A DNA stretch of 64,000 bases. Source: Microbulbifer rhizosphaerae (GTDB lineage: Bacteria > Pseudomonadota > Gammaproteobacteria > Pseudomonadales > Cellvibrionaceae). The notes under the pieces are model-generated. The model did no database searches. It was not told the DNA's origin and saw only the letters and a list, made by a program, of their open reading frames with translations. The stretch is from positions 124,001 to 188,000 of the forward strand of contig NZ_JACHWZ010000008.1 of the NCBI RefSeq assembly GCF_014191725.1, given 5' to 3'. Every line of letters starts with the position of its first letter. Position 1 is the first letter of the stretch. This document shows, piece by piece, positions 1-9,463 of the stretch. The position numbers were made by a program, and so were the translations under genes.

Positions 1-543
1 CCTGGCAATCGCGTCTTCCAGGTCCAGCTCCCTGCGATATTCAGAAACCGTAACATTGTCGGGAAGCTTAAAATCCAGATGGATATCCCCGAAGTTCTGG
101 TAATTGCCAAAGCCCTCATTTAATCCTGTCAGGTGAGATTTCGCCTCCTGAGCCGCGTCTCCAATGTTGCCTGCATTCAGCTTGGAACGAATGCTTGATA
201 AATGTTTCGCCGCCCCATCCCTGTTGCCGCCTCTATAGTCGGTTGTGCTGTTGGGGCCTCCTGTCCATAGGGTCTTCTCATTAAACTGTATTCGCTCATG
301 ATCTACCGCACCGAATACCATTCCCCCGATATGACCATTGCCGATCGGTAACGCTTCATTCTCCCAGTCCGTTGCCGGGCGGTCATACCACAGAGAAAGC
401 TTGTGCTCTGGCGCTACGGCCTTTCCCTCATAAGTAACCGCGGCTGCCCTCGCCTGGACAGAGAGCAAGAAAAGTGCGGAAGTCGCTGAAACAAAAACAC
501 ATAGGATCCCAATTGTTGTGATACGTATCTTCGGAAATAACAT
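1..543 (-). CDS. GH95 alpha-L-fucosidase, 5' part (gene runs off the left edge)
   Basis: Reading the minus strand from the ATG at 543 gives 181 uninterrupted codons to the window edge. A hydrophobic signal peptide covers about residues 8-30, so the enzyme is exported. Mature residues contain the N-terminal GH95 signature: LWYDRPATDWENEALPIGNG, then GGMVFG, then QFNEKTLWTGGP, which open the N-terminal beta-sandwich of this family. The catalytic (alpha/alpha)6 barrel is outside the window. GH95 enzymes release terminal alpha-1,2-linked L-fucose (some act on L-galactose) from xyloglucan, fucosylated glycans or pectin. It is the last gene of a same-strand run of L-fucose catabolic genes, so it probably supplies their substrate. 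Family assignment is confident; the exact linkage is not. Confidence 0.85.
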   Translation of the reverse strand, partial: MLFPKIRITTIGILCVFVSATSALFLLSVQARAAAVTYEGKAVAPEHKLSLWYDRPATDWENEALPIGNGHIGGMVFGAVDHERIQFNEKTLWTGGPNSTTDYRGGNRDGAAKHLSSIRSKLNAGNIGDAAQEAKSHLTGLNEGFGNYQNFGDIHLDFKLPDNVTVSEYRRELDLEDAIAR

Positions 544-698
544 ATCATTTATCCTTATTCTGATTTCAAGTCCCGGCTACCCGTACCGTCCGTGTCACAG
601 GCTCGGGACTATCCACACAGCCAATCGATTGACCGCCAGGTCTGCTGTTATAAAAAAGTCGAAAGTCGTCTTTGGGAAGACGAGAAAAATCCGTCTCT

Positions 699-786
699 CG
701 TCATCCCCGCGACTCGTCAGAGCAACGAAGCTCACGGGGGACAGTAATCATGAGCTTTCTGGATTCCCGCGTCCGAAGGAATGACG
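699..786. repeat. Imperfect inverted repeat (REP/ERIC-like)
   Basis: Arms CGTCATccCC at 699-708 and GGAATGACG at 778-786 bound a GC-rich stretch in the 305-bp gap between the GH95 gene and the FAH hydrolase. Nothing else is recognisable in this gap. Such elements can act as mRNA-stabilising or processing hairpins; no function is shown here. Confidence 0.5.
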
Positions 787-848
787 ATTTTTAGAGATGC
801 CCATAAGCAAATAATACGACCCGGCGTTCGGCCCAATCCTGAAAGGCC

Positions 849-1697
849 TTATTTGGCGTAACGAATCACACTCTGCTGTTGTACACCCAGGTTATCGATT
901 CCCAAGCGCATTACATCGCCTTCCTTCAGGAATTTGGGCGGAGTCATGCCCAGGCCTACCCCCGGCGGCGTGCCGGTGCTGATAATGTCACCGGGTTGCA
1001 GGCTCATAAACTGGCTGATGTAGTGCACCAGGAAAGGCACCTTGTACACCATGGTGGCAGTGGTGCCGTCCTGGACCCGCTCGCCATTCAGCTCCAACCA
1101 GATACCCGCATTTTCCACATCACCGGCGTCTTCCGGCGTCACCAGGTAGGGGCCTATGGGGGCGAATGTGTCACATCCCTTACCCTTCACCCACTGGCCC
1201 TGCCGTTCAAGCTGATATTCCCGCTCAGAGAGGTCATTGACAACGCAGAACCCGGCCACGTAGTCCATGGCGTCGGCTTCGGACACGTATTTGGCTTCGC
1301 GGCCGATCACCACACCCAGCTCAACTTCCCAGTCACTTTTCTGTGACCCGGGCGGAAGCTGAACCTGATCGAAGGGGCCGGTGATGGCAGAGGTGGCTTT
1401 CATAAACAATACGGGCTCCGGCGGTACTTCCATGCCGGACTCGCGGGCGTGATCGGCGTAATTCAGGCCCACACAGATAAATTTTCCCACGCCGGAAACC
1501 GGTTCGGCAATGCGAGGGTCGCCTTCCACCAGCGGTAGGCTGGCGGGGTCCATATCCTGCACCCGGGCAAACATTTCACTGCTGAGGAATTCAGCATTGA
1601 TATCCTTGATGTGGCCCGACAAATCGCGGACGTTGCCTTGGGCATCCAGTATGCCGGGCTTTTCCTGTCCCACATCACCAAAACGTAATAATTTCAT
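849..1697 (-). CDS. FAH-family hydrolase, probable 2,4-diketo-3-deoxy-L-fuconate hydrolase
   Basis: 282 aa, the usual size for bacterial fumarylacetoacetate-hydrolase-fold enzymes. The metal-binding ExE motif is E124 and E126 (WEVELGVVIG) with D155 in NDLSERE; K172/K174 and the TGTPPGVG loop (241-248) complete the active-site signature. Enzymes of this type cleave C-C bonds in diketo acids. In the non-phosphorylative L-fucose pathway known from Xanthomonas and Burkholderia, a FAH enzyme splits 2,4-diketo-3-deoxy-L-fuconate into pyruvate and L-lactate. The adjoining genes supply each earlier step and lutABC lies upstream, which supports that substrate. Alternatives are a related diketo-deoxy-rhamnonate or pentonate. 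Confidence 0.85.
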   Translation of the reverse strand: MKLLRFGDVGQEKPGILDAQGNVRDLSGHIKDINAEFLSSEMFARVQDMDPASLPLVEGDPRIAEPVSGVGKFICVGLNYADHARESGMEVPPEPVLFMKATSAITGPFDQVQLPPGSQKSDWEVELGVVIGREAKYVSEADAMDYVAGFCVVNDLSEREYQLERQGQWVKGKGCDTFAPIGPYLVTPEDAGDVENAGIWLELNGERVQDGTTATMVYKVPFLVHYISQFMSLQPGDIISTGTPPGVGLGMTPPKFLKEGDVMRLGIDNLGVQQQSVIRYAK

Positions 1698-1737
1698 AGT
1701 AAATCAACCTCTGCTAGTGAACTTCGAAACTAAATCA

Positions 1738-3093
1738 TCAGTACGGGCTGGCATCGTGAATTTTCGCCGTTCTGTAGCCATAGACGGCGATCGCCACGAA
1801 GCACAATAAGGGCAGTGTAAATGAGGCTTCCACCGCGCTGACAAAGCCCATATTCCAATTGTCAATCACTCCGGCCTGCAACATGGGCAGAAAGGTTCCC
1901 CCAACAATGGCCATAATCAGACCGGCCGAAGCTAACTTTGCATCATCCCCGTCAATGTCTTTCAGGGCGATTCCATAGATGGTGGGGAACATCAGCGACA
2001 TGCAGGCGGAAATGCCTACCAGGCAGTAAAGCCCGCCCTGACCGCCGAGCAAGACAGTCCCCAGCGACAGGCATACCCCACCCTTCGCCAGATACACCAG
2101 CAGCGTACCCGGGTGAATAAACTTCAACAGGAAGGTACAGATAAAACGACTGACACAGAAAATCGTCATGGCGGCGATATTGTATTGCTGGGACAATACC
2201 TGGGCGTCTTTCTCCATCATCCCCTCGGCCACGAACACTTCCGTGCCGTAGTGGATGATAAAGGTCCAGCACATGATCTGGGCGCCCACGTAAAGCATTT
2301 GCGCCACCACGCCTTCGACATATTTCTTCGATCGCAGCAGGCGCCCGAAGATCGCCTTCAGGCTCGCGTCCGTCTTTGCAGCCTCTTTGTGATTCGGCAT
2401 TTTCATCAATGCGATCAGCAAGAACAATACCGCAATCACAATACCTATCATGATATAGGGCTGGCTGACGATTTCGAGGTCGGCGGCTTTTACGGCCTCA
2501 AACTCCTGTGCGGGCAGAAGCTCCCGCGCTTCCCTGCCACGCGCGTCCAACCTGGCCAGAATGAATTGTGAGGCGGCATACATACCGATCAGAGAACCCA
2601 CCGGATTGAACGCCTGGGCCAGGTTCAGGCGGCGGGTGGCGGTCTCTGCCGGCCCCATGGACAGGATATAGGGATTGGCGGTGGTCTCCAGAAACGACAG
2701 GCCGCAGGTAATCACGAAGTACGCCATCAAGAAGGGGTAAAACTCCCCGATCGAACTGGCCGGAATAAACAGCAGGCCACCGATGGTATACAGCCCGAGC
2801 CCCAGGAGAATGCCAGCCTTGTAGGAAAACCGGCGAATAAACAGCGCTGCCGGAAAAGCCATGACACCGTAACCGCCGTAAAACGCCACCTGTATCCAGG
2901 TCGCTTCGGTTGCGCCGGTGAGGAAGATTTTCTGGAACGCCGCCACCATGGGATTGGTGATGTCGTTGGCGAACCCCCACAGGGCAAAACAACAGGTCAC
3001 AAGAATAAAAGGAATCAATACGGCACCGGGAACCAGTTCCGGCTTCTCTGCCGTGGGCGTAGCCCGGGCTTCAGTGGCTTCTACTGTGCTCAT
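1738..3093 (-). CDS. fucP: FucP-like L-fucose:H+ symporter (MFS)
   Basis: 451 aa with about 12 hydrophobic segments and a central cytoplasmic loop. It reads as the FucP branch of the major facilitator superfamily: the start (ILVTCCFALWGFANDITNPM) and the ETTANPYI segment after the fourth helix are characteristic, as is the C-terminal LASAGLIMAIVGG region. FucP imports L-fucose (also L-galactose and D-arabinose) with protons across the inner membrane. It lies 40 bp upstream of the FAH hydrolase and downstream of the dehydrogenase genes, all on one strand, so fucose import and oxidation are probably co-expressed. Glucose/galactose transporters (GluP) are close relatives; context favours fucose. 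Confidence 0.88.
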   Translation of the reverse strand: MSTVEATEARATPTAEKPELVPGAVLIPFILVTCCFALWGFANDITNPMVAAFQKIFLTGATEATWIQVAFYGGYGVMAFPAALFIRRFSYKAGILLGLGLYTIGGLLFIPASSIGEFYPFLMAYFVITCGLSFLETTANPYILSMGPAETATRRLNLAQAFNPVGSLIGMYAASQFILARLDARGREARELLPAQEFEAVKAADLEIVSQPYIMIGIVIAVLFLLIALMKMPNHKEAAKTDASLKAIFGRLLRSKKYVEGVVAQMLYVGAQIMCWTFIIHYGTEVFVAEGMMEKDAQVLSQQYNIAAMTIFCVSRFICTFLLKFIHPGTLLVYLAKGGVCLSLGTVLLGGQGGLYCLVGISACMSLMFPTIYGIALKDIDGDDAKLASAGLIMAIVGGTFLPMLQAGVIDNWNMGFVSAVEASFTLPLLCFVAIAVYGYRTAKIHDASPY

Positions 3094-3127
3094 GACAAAT
3101 CCTCTTTATTATATTTTGTAACTGCTC

Positions 3128-3295
3128 ACCCCTCTCCCGCTTGCGGGGGAGGGGCCGGGGGAGGGGGGGCGCTAATCGGCCCCCCTCTCCCTAACCCAGT
3201 GACTCGCGCCATCCATGGCGCTCGGCCTTCGGCCAGCTAAAGCCTGCCCAAATCCGCTCCCGGCGGATTTGTCCCCGAAGGGGGGGAGAGGGGAC
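3128..3295. repeat. Palindromic intergenic repeat between fucP and the SDR gene
   Basis: G/C-run arms (CCCTCTCCC near 3132, GGGAGAGGG near 3284) enclose smaller hairpins, including a perfect stem CAAATCCGC/GCGGATTTG around 3249-3271. The same CAAATC...GATTTG hairpin recurs at 26884-26907, about 42165 and, degenerate, about 15957. It looks like a dispersed non-coding repeat, possibly a processing hairpin inside the fucose operon. Confidence 0.55.
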
Positions 3296-3303
3296 TGATG
3301 GGG

Positions 3304-4902
<1,599 letters not shown>

Positions 4903-4903
<1 letters not shown>

Positions 4904-5931
4904 TAGCCTTTCCGCCCCGGCAATGGTGCCTCTGGGTGGATCAATCCGACATCCTGCAGCGCCGCCCAGAAAGCTGCGGGGATCGCCGTCTGCATTTGCG
5001 ATACCGCAGACTCCACACGCCGGGGAGAACTCAACCCGGGAATCACGCTGACAACCACCGGATGCGCCAGGGGGAATTGCAGGGCCGCGGCCGGCAGCGG
5101 AACGGCGAACTCGTGGCACATTTCTTCGATCCGGGCGACCCGCTCGATAATTTCCCGGGGCGCCGGTTCGTAGTTGTAATGGAAAATCGCGCCTTCCCGT
5201 TTCACGCCAGTGGCCAGGATTCCCGAGTTATAGGGGCCACCCAGTACAATCGAGGTATTGCTCTCCACACAACGGGGCAAAAAGCGCTCCAGGACCTGTT
5301 GCTCCAACAGTGTGTAGCGCCCGGCCAGCAGGAAACAATCGAAATCGGCGTGGTCCATGGCCTGTTCACACACCTCGTATTCGTTCACGCCGAGACCGAT
5401 GGCGCTCACCAGGCCCTGTGAACGGAGCTCGGCCATGGCTTTGTAGCCCCCCTCCATGGCAATGCGGAACAGACGCTCGTGGTCGCTGCCGTGGGTGACC
5501 CGGCCGATGTCGTGCATGTACAGGATGTCTATCTTGGGCAGTCCCAGCCGCTGAATGCTGTGTTCATAGGAACGCATTACACCGTCGTACGAATAATCAT
5601 ATACAGGCTCGAACGGCATGGGTGAGCAGAAGCCGTACTTGTCTTCGGCCTTGCCGCAGGGGACCAGAAGGCGGCCAACCTTTGTGGACAGAACATACTC
5701 GTTTGCGGGAACCTCCCGCAACGCATCCCCAACGCGACGTTCGCTCAAGCCAAACCCATAGTAGGGTGCGGTATCAATATGGTTGAGCTCCGCGGCAAAC
5801 GCCTTTTCGATGGCCGCCTTCGCCGCCTCATCGGGCATGGGGTGATAGAGGTTACCCAGGGTGGCCGCACCAAAACCGAGAGCCGTCACCTCCAGCGCGG
5901 TCTGCCCTATTCGTCTTTTTTCTCCGAACAT
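4903..5931 (-). CDS. Aldo/keto reductase, probable L-fucose dehydrogenase
   Basis: 342 aa from the ATG at 5931, which has GAGGG 9-13 nt upstream; the ATG at 5982 would overlap the dehydratase gene by 19 bp and adds a non-conserved stretch. The catalytic tetrad of aldo/keto reductases is present: D and Y in HIDTAPYYGFGLSE, K in STKVGR, H in LYMHDIGR. The protein resembles the D-threo-aldose 1-dehydrogenase group, which oxidises L-fucose at C1 with NAD(P)+ to the lactone. It is the first oxidative step of the pathway encoded here and is translationally coupled to the lactonase. Enzymes of this group also accept L-galactose and D-arabinose. Confidence 0.84.
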
Positions 5932-5963
5932 ACCGTTTCTGTCCCTCGCTCTGAAATGAGCGT

Positions 5964-7154
5964 TTAGCGCCGGGGCAGGCAAGCGGGCCCGATGGGCTCG
6001 AACTGTTTATAGGTCAACACAAACTCCTGATGCCCCAGGGCTTCGGATTTTGTTTTTTCACCCCCGGCCACGCTGCACACCAACTGGTAAATTTCCTCGC
6101 CCACGCCGGTGACGGCGGCGCGGCCTTCAATCACCTTGCCCGCGTCGATGTCCATATCGTCGGCCATCTTGCGGTAGGTCTCCGGATTTGCGCAGACCTT
6201 GATCACCGGCGAAATAGCCGAACCAACTACAGAACCGCGACCGGTGGTAAACAGGATGATATGGGCACCGGAAGCGATCATTTCCACAATCTCGGCACTG
6301 TCCGAGATATTGGGAAAGCCGAACAGCGGATCCCCGTCGGGCACCACATCCATCAGGTACAGGCCGCCCCGTGGGGGGATATCACCGGGTTTTATCATGC
6401 CGTGAATTTGGGAAGCACCGGATTTGGCGTAGGCGCCCATAGATTTCTCTTCCTGGGTTGTCAGGCCACCTTCCGCATTGCCCGGGGCAAAGCTGCCGTA
6501 GCCCATCACTCGATAATAGTTTTCGGCCTTTTGTACGGCCTCTATAATTTCACGACCCAGTTCCGGGGTTACGGCGCGGTCCGCCATTATCTGCTCGCAG
6601 CCGATCAACTCGCCGGTTTCTTCAAAAATGCAGGCCGCGCCCCTGTCCACCAGCATATCGAAACAGCTGCCGACAGCGGGGTTGGCACTGATACCACTGG
6701 TACCGTCCGAACCACCGCAAATGGTTCCGACCACCAGTTCCTCCACCTCCATATCGACCATAGGGGCGGTGGCGATTTCCCGTTGTATTTCGCTGACAGC
6801 CTGAAGTCCGGCCTCGACGGTCTGCCGGGTTCCGCCGGATTCCTGGATCACAAAAGTGCTCACGGGGCGGCCGCTTTCGCTGATGGTTTTATTTAAATGC
6901 TCCCGATTAAAACCTTCACAGCCGAGGGAAACGATCACCACACCGCCAACATTGGGATGGGTGCACAACTGCTCCATGATTTTGAGTGAATAGTCGTTGG
7001 GGTAACATCCGGGAAAGCCTATCAACTGGATATTGTCCGAGTCGGCCCGGGTGACAATCGTACGCGCCACGTGGTGGGCGCATTCCACCAGGTAAGTTAC
7101 CAGCAGGACGTTCCGGATACCCTTGCGTCCGTCAGCCCGTAAATAGCCCTTCAT
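5964..7154 (-). CDS. UxaA-family sugar-acid dehydratase, large subunit (probable L-fuconate dehydratase)
   Basis: 396 aa from the ATG at 7154 (a GTG one codon earlier is possible). It corresponds to the C-terminal catalytic part of UxaA/GarD altronate-galactarate dehydratases, as a separate chain. The Cys-bearing segments GFPGCYPNDYS, SLGCEGFNREHLN and GTICGGSDGTSGISANPA are typical, the last being the family signature for the iron site. The stop of the small subunit overlaps this start as TGATG, so the two are probably made together. In this setting it should dehydrate L-fuconate to 2-keto-3-deoxy-L-fuconate, a job done by an enolase-superfamily enzyme in Xanthomonas. Altronate dehydratase is the alternative, but no other altronate genes are nearby. 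Confidence 0.82.
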   Translation of the reverse strand: MKGYLRADGRKGIRNVLLVTYLVECAHHVARTIVTRADSDNIQLIGFPGCYPNDYSLKIMEQLCTHPNVGGVVIVSLGCEGFNREHLNKTISESGRPVSTFVIQESGGTRQTVEAGLQAVSEIQREIATAPMVDMEVEELVVGTICGGSDGTSGISANPAVGSCFDMLVDRGAACIFEETGELIGCEQIMADRAVTPELGREIIEAVQKAENYYRVMGYGSFAPGNAEGGLTTQEEKSMGAYAKSGASQIHGMIKPGDIPPRGGLYLMDVVPDGDPLFGFPNISDSAEIVEMIASGAHIILFTTGRGSVVGSAISPVIKVCANPETYRKMADDMDIDAGKVIEGRAAVTGVGEEIYQLVCSVAGGEKTKSEALGHQEFVLTYKQFEPIGPACLPRR

Positions 7155-7456
7155 CACTCTTCCCTCTGCTTGCTTTCCCTGGTGTGGCTTGGAATATAGT
7201 CACTTTTCATATTGTGCAGGTGGACGTGCCGGGAAAAGGCGATATCGTCCGTGGCCGAACCGATGGGCGCACCGTATTTGATAATCCGGGCGCCCTTCGC
7301 AATATTCACGCGAGCCACTTTGTGCCCGACATTGATTTCGGTGTGAAGGGTGACGGACTTGCCTTCCAGCATCACGGATTCACCCGCCGTCACGCGAGCA
7401 CAACACACCAGCACGTTGTCGCTGGCATGCAGCAACACAAACCGCTTATCAGTCAT
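7154..7456 (-). CDS. UxaA-family dehydratase, small SAF-domain subunit
   Basis: 100 aa from the ATG at 7456, preceded by AGGA about 11 nt upstream. An upstream GTG (7570) would add 38 residues with no similarity to the family. The chain matches the N-terminal SAF domain of altronate/galactarate dehydratases (VLLHASDNVLVCCARV, ARVNIAKGARIIKYGAPIG, and the terminal H-x-HN motif HVHLHNMKSDY). It pairs with the large subunit directly downstream, overlapping by one base. The 5' end of this gene is the first after a 200-bp palindromic repeat and an AT-rich stretch containing TATAAA (minus strand near 7605-7615), so a promoter for the fucose enzymes may lie here. Confidence 0.82.
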   Translation of the reverse strand: MTDKRFVLLHASDNVLVCCARVTAGESVMLEGKSVTLHTEINVGHKVARVNIAKGARIIKYGAPIGSATDDIAFSRHVHLHNMKSDYIPSHTRESKQREE

Positions 7457-7667
7457 CTTGACGTTTTTCCTGCTTGGGCCTGTGCAGAGACAGATCAATT
7501 CGCCATCCCTATCCGGGGACAGGTGAGGCCGGAGTTCGGGCCTGGAGTTGAACACGGTCACCGCAACCATTCGTTTTGTCGTTTGTTTTTGTTGTGTTTT
7601 TTATTTATAAAGAACCAGAAAACTCTAGCCAATCCCGGGGGCGAAGTCAACGCACAATGCGTCTAAA

Positions 7668-7860
7668 AGCCTGTTTGGAATCTTGCACGAAACTTTCCAG
7701 GGTCGGGTGGGATGTCGCTTTCCGGGACCGTATGAGGCATGGATGCCGATTACGAGCGTACAGGGACGTATTAAAGGGGGGCGCCCAGCCCGTGTCCCGG
7801 AAAGCGGCACCCCACCCGGCCCCGCACCGAACTCGAATTTTCTAAGACTTCAAACAGGCT
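7668..7860. repeat. 193-bp palindromic element with terminal inverted repeats
   Basis: Terminal arms AGCCTGTTTG (7668-7677) and CAAACAGGCT (7851-7860) are a perfect 10-bp inverted repeat. Inside, GTCGGGTGGG..GCTTTCCGGGAC pairs with GTCCCGGAAAGC..CCCACCCGGC, 24 of 27 bases. A degenerate relative (CGGGACCGTA..CCGATT.CGAG..TAC) is at about 58018-58075. It separates the regulator from the dehydratase subunits and fills most of this 418-bp gap. No coding content is seen. Confidence 0.75.
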
Positions 7861-7874
7861 CTAACCCCTTCAAC

Positions 7875-8792
7875 TTACGCCAGCTCGCTGCAGACCCGGG
7901 TGGCACATTCCAGCAAAGTTCGCTCGGCGGTATCCAGGTGGGCCTCCAGGGCCTTGACCGCACCGGCCACATCCCGGGCCAGAACGGCGACCATCAGGTC
8001 GATATGCTCATCCACGGCGATACGCAGGCGCGACTTCTCGCCAGCCTTATGCCACTGGTAGTGGTAGTGGCAAACAAAGGACACCACTTCGAAGAACTGG
8101 CTGATAAAGCGGTTGTCGATCCCCATCTGGAGGGCCTGGTGCAACCTGGCATCCAGGGCGGGGACCTCGGTATAACGCTTGCCGAAATCCCGCTTTACCG
8201 TCTGGTGCAGGGCCAGCACCTCGCGCAGTTCCCCCCAGACCGGGTGACCGTCATCGCAGTCCAGGAGTTTCACCAGTGCGCGCATCTCCAACACCTTGCG
8301 AAACTCGACCAGTTCGCCGGCGAAGCGAGCGTCGAACTCCACCATCTGCCACTGCGAGCGGGGCTTCTTTTCAATCAGGCCAAAACGGGAGAACCTCACC
8401 AGAAACTCTCTTACGGTCACCGTATTGCAGCCGGACTGCTTTGCCAGCTCCAATTCCGAAAAGCGACTGCCAGGCAACAGCTTGCCGCCGTTGATCAGGG
8501 ACAGGAAATACTTCTGCACCACTTCCTCCTTGGAGGCGGGCGCACTGCTGATATCGTAGTAATCCTCTTCCCCCGGTTTGCGCACCACGCGCTTGCCGGC
8601 ACCGTCCCGCTCAATCAGGCCCTTCCCGTTCAATTGCTCCAGGGCGGCGCGAAGGGTGGTGCGGCTGACCTCCAGCTCAGTAGCGAGGGCCAGGTCACTG
8701 GGCAGGTAGGGGCTATCACTCCCGAAGATTGTTTCCACCCGATCCAGCAGGCGGTTGCAGGTTTGTTGCACCAGGTAACTTTTTTTTGCCAC
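7875..8792 (-). CDS. GntR/FCD transcriptional regulator with two winged-helix domains
   Basis: 305 aa from a GTG at 8792 with GAGG upstream. Residues about 5-73 form one GntR winged helix (LPSDLALATELEVSRTTLRA, then LNGKGLIERDGAGKRVV) and residues about 87-152 a second (PGSRFSELELAKQSGCNTV, then VREFLVRFSRFGLIEKKP). Residues 155-300 are an FCD ligand domain with a plausible metal site D214, H218, H263, H285. Usual FadR-type regulators have one winged helix and about 230-250 residues. It lies 11 bp after lutC and before the fucose enzymes, so it probably controls both, perhaps sensing a pathway acid such as L-lactate, L-fuconate or its keto derivative. The ligand is inference. Confidence 0.85.
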   Translation of the reverse strand: MAKKSYLVQQTCNRLLDRVETIFGSDSPYLPSDLALATELEVSRTTLRAALEQLNGKGLIERDGAGKRVVRKPGEEDYYDISSAPASKEEVVQKYFLSLINGGKLLPGSRFSELELAKQSGCNTVTVREFLVRFSRFGLIEKKPRSQWQMVEFDARFAGELVEFRKVLEMRALVKLLDCDDGHPVWGELREVLALHQTVKRDFGKRYTEVPALDARLHQALQMGIDNRFISQFFEVVSFVCHYHYQWHKAGEKSRLRIAVDEHIDLMVAVLARDVAGAVKALEAHLDTAERTLLECATRVCSELA

Positions 8793-8803
8793 GCAAAGAA
8801 CCT

Positions 8804-9463
8804 CTAATTCACAAGCAGTACGTGAACCTGCCTGGGGCCATGGGCCCCGAGCACGATTTTTTGCTCGATATCCCCGGTCCGGGAGGGACCGGTAACCAAG
8901 GTGACGGTGCGCGGCATATCTTCCGGGCGCCGTCGGAGGTCAGCCCAGACCGCCTCCTGGGTGGCCAGGATATCCCGGCGCGACAGAGTCACGATCAACA
9001 ACTCCGGCAGGAAATAGCTGGCCGAAGAGTGCCCCGGTGCCGACAGCAGCACCAGGCTGCCGGTTTCCGCAATGCCGCGAAACGCCGAGGTGATACACAC
9101 CGGACTATCGGCATCCCCGGCTCCCGAGCGAATATCCAGCTCCGGCACCGAGGCCCAGCCCAGCTCCGCCGCGGAGCCATTGGCAAAGCACTGCGTCCGC
9201 CGCTGTTGATCCGACAGATGGCGCCATACCGCCGCGGGTATCCCGGATGCCGATTCCACCCACTCCACCGAGGCGGAAGCGGCCGACAACCGGTGTTCGA
9301 ACTCTGCACACAGAGCTTCAGCCGTTAGTTGGGTCCGGACGGGGATGGTATGGGTGGGAATGGTATCGGCGCGAGCGCCTCCCTCCCCGGCCACAGGCGC
9401 ATCGGCCAGCGGCTTTTTATTGCGCCGGATAGCGGCGAAAATCCGCTCGCGTGCCTTACTCAT
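8804..9463 (-). CDS. lutC: LutC-type LUD-domain lactate utilization protein
   Basis: 219 aa from the ATG at 9463, which has a strong GGGGGGG tract 3-4 nt upstream; an ATG six codons earlier is poorer. It is a single LUD domain protein: CITSAFRGIAETGSLVLLSA is the typical core and PRTVTLVTGPSRTGDIEQ the family's C-terminal motif. LutC works with the iron-sulfur proteins LutA and LutB to oxidise L-lactate to pyruvate in place of a flavin lactate dehydrogenase. The start overlaps the end of lutB by 8 bp and the regulator follows 11 bp downstream. The neighbouring fucose route is predicted to release L-lactate, giving this complex its substrate. Confidence 0.88.
   Translation of the reverse strand: MSKARERIFAAIRRNKKPLADAPVAGEGGARADTIPTHTIPVRTQLTAEALCAEFEHRLSAASASVEWVESASGIPAAVWRHLSDQQRRTQCFANGSAAELGWASVPELDIRSGAGDADSPVCITSAFRGIAETGSLVLLSAPGHSSASYFLPELLIVTLSRRDILATQEAVWADLRRRPEDMPRTVTLVTGPSRTGDIEQKIVLGAHGPRQVHVLLVN

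Noticed and set aside
518-784. An 88-codon plus-strand frame
   Set aside because: It overlaps the 5' end of the GH95 gene and an inverted repeat and has no plausible translation signal.
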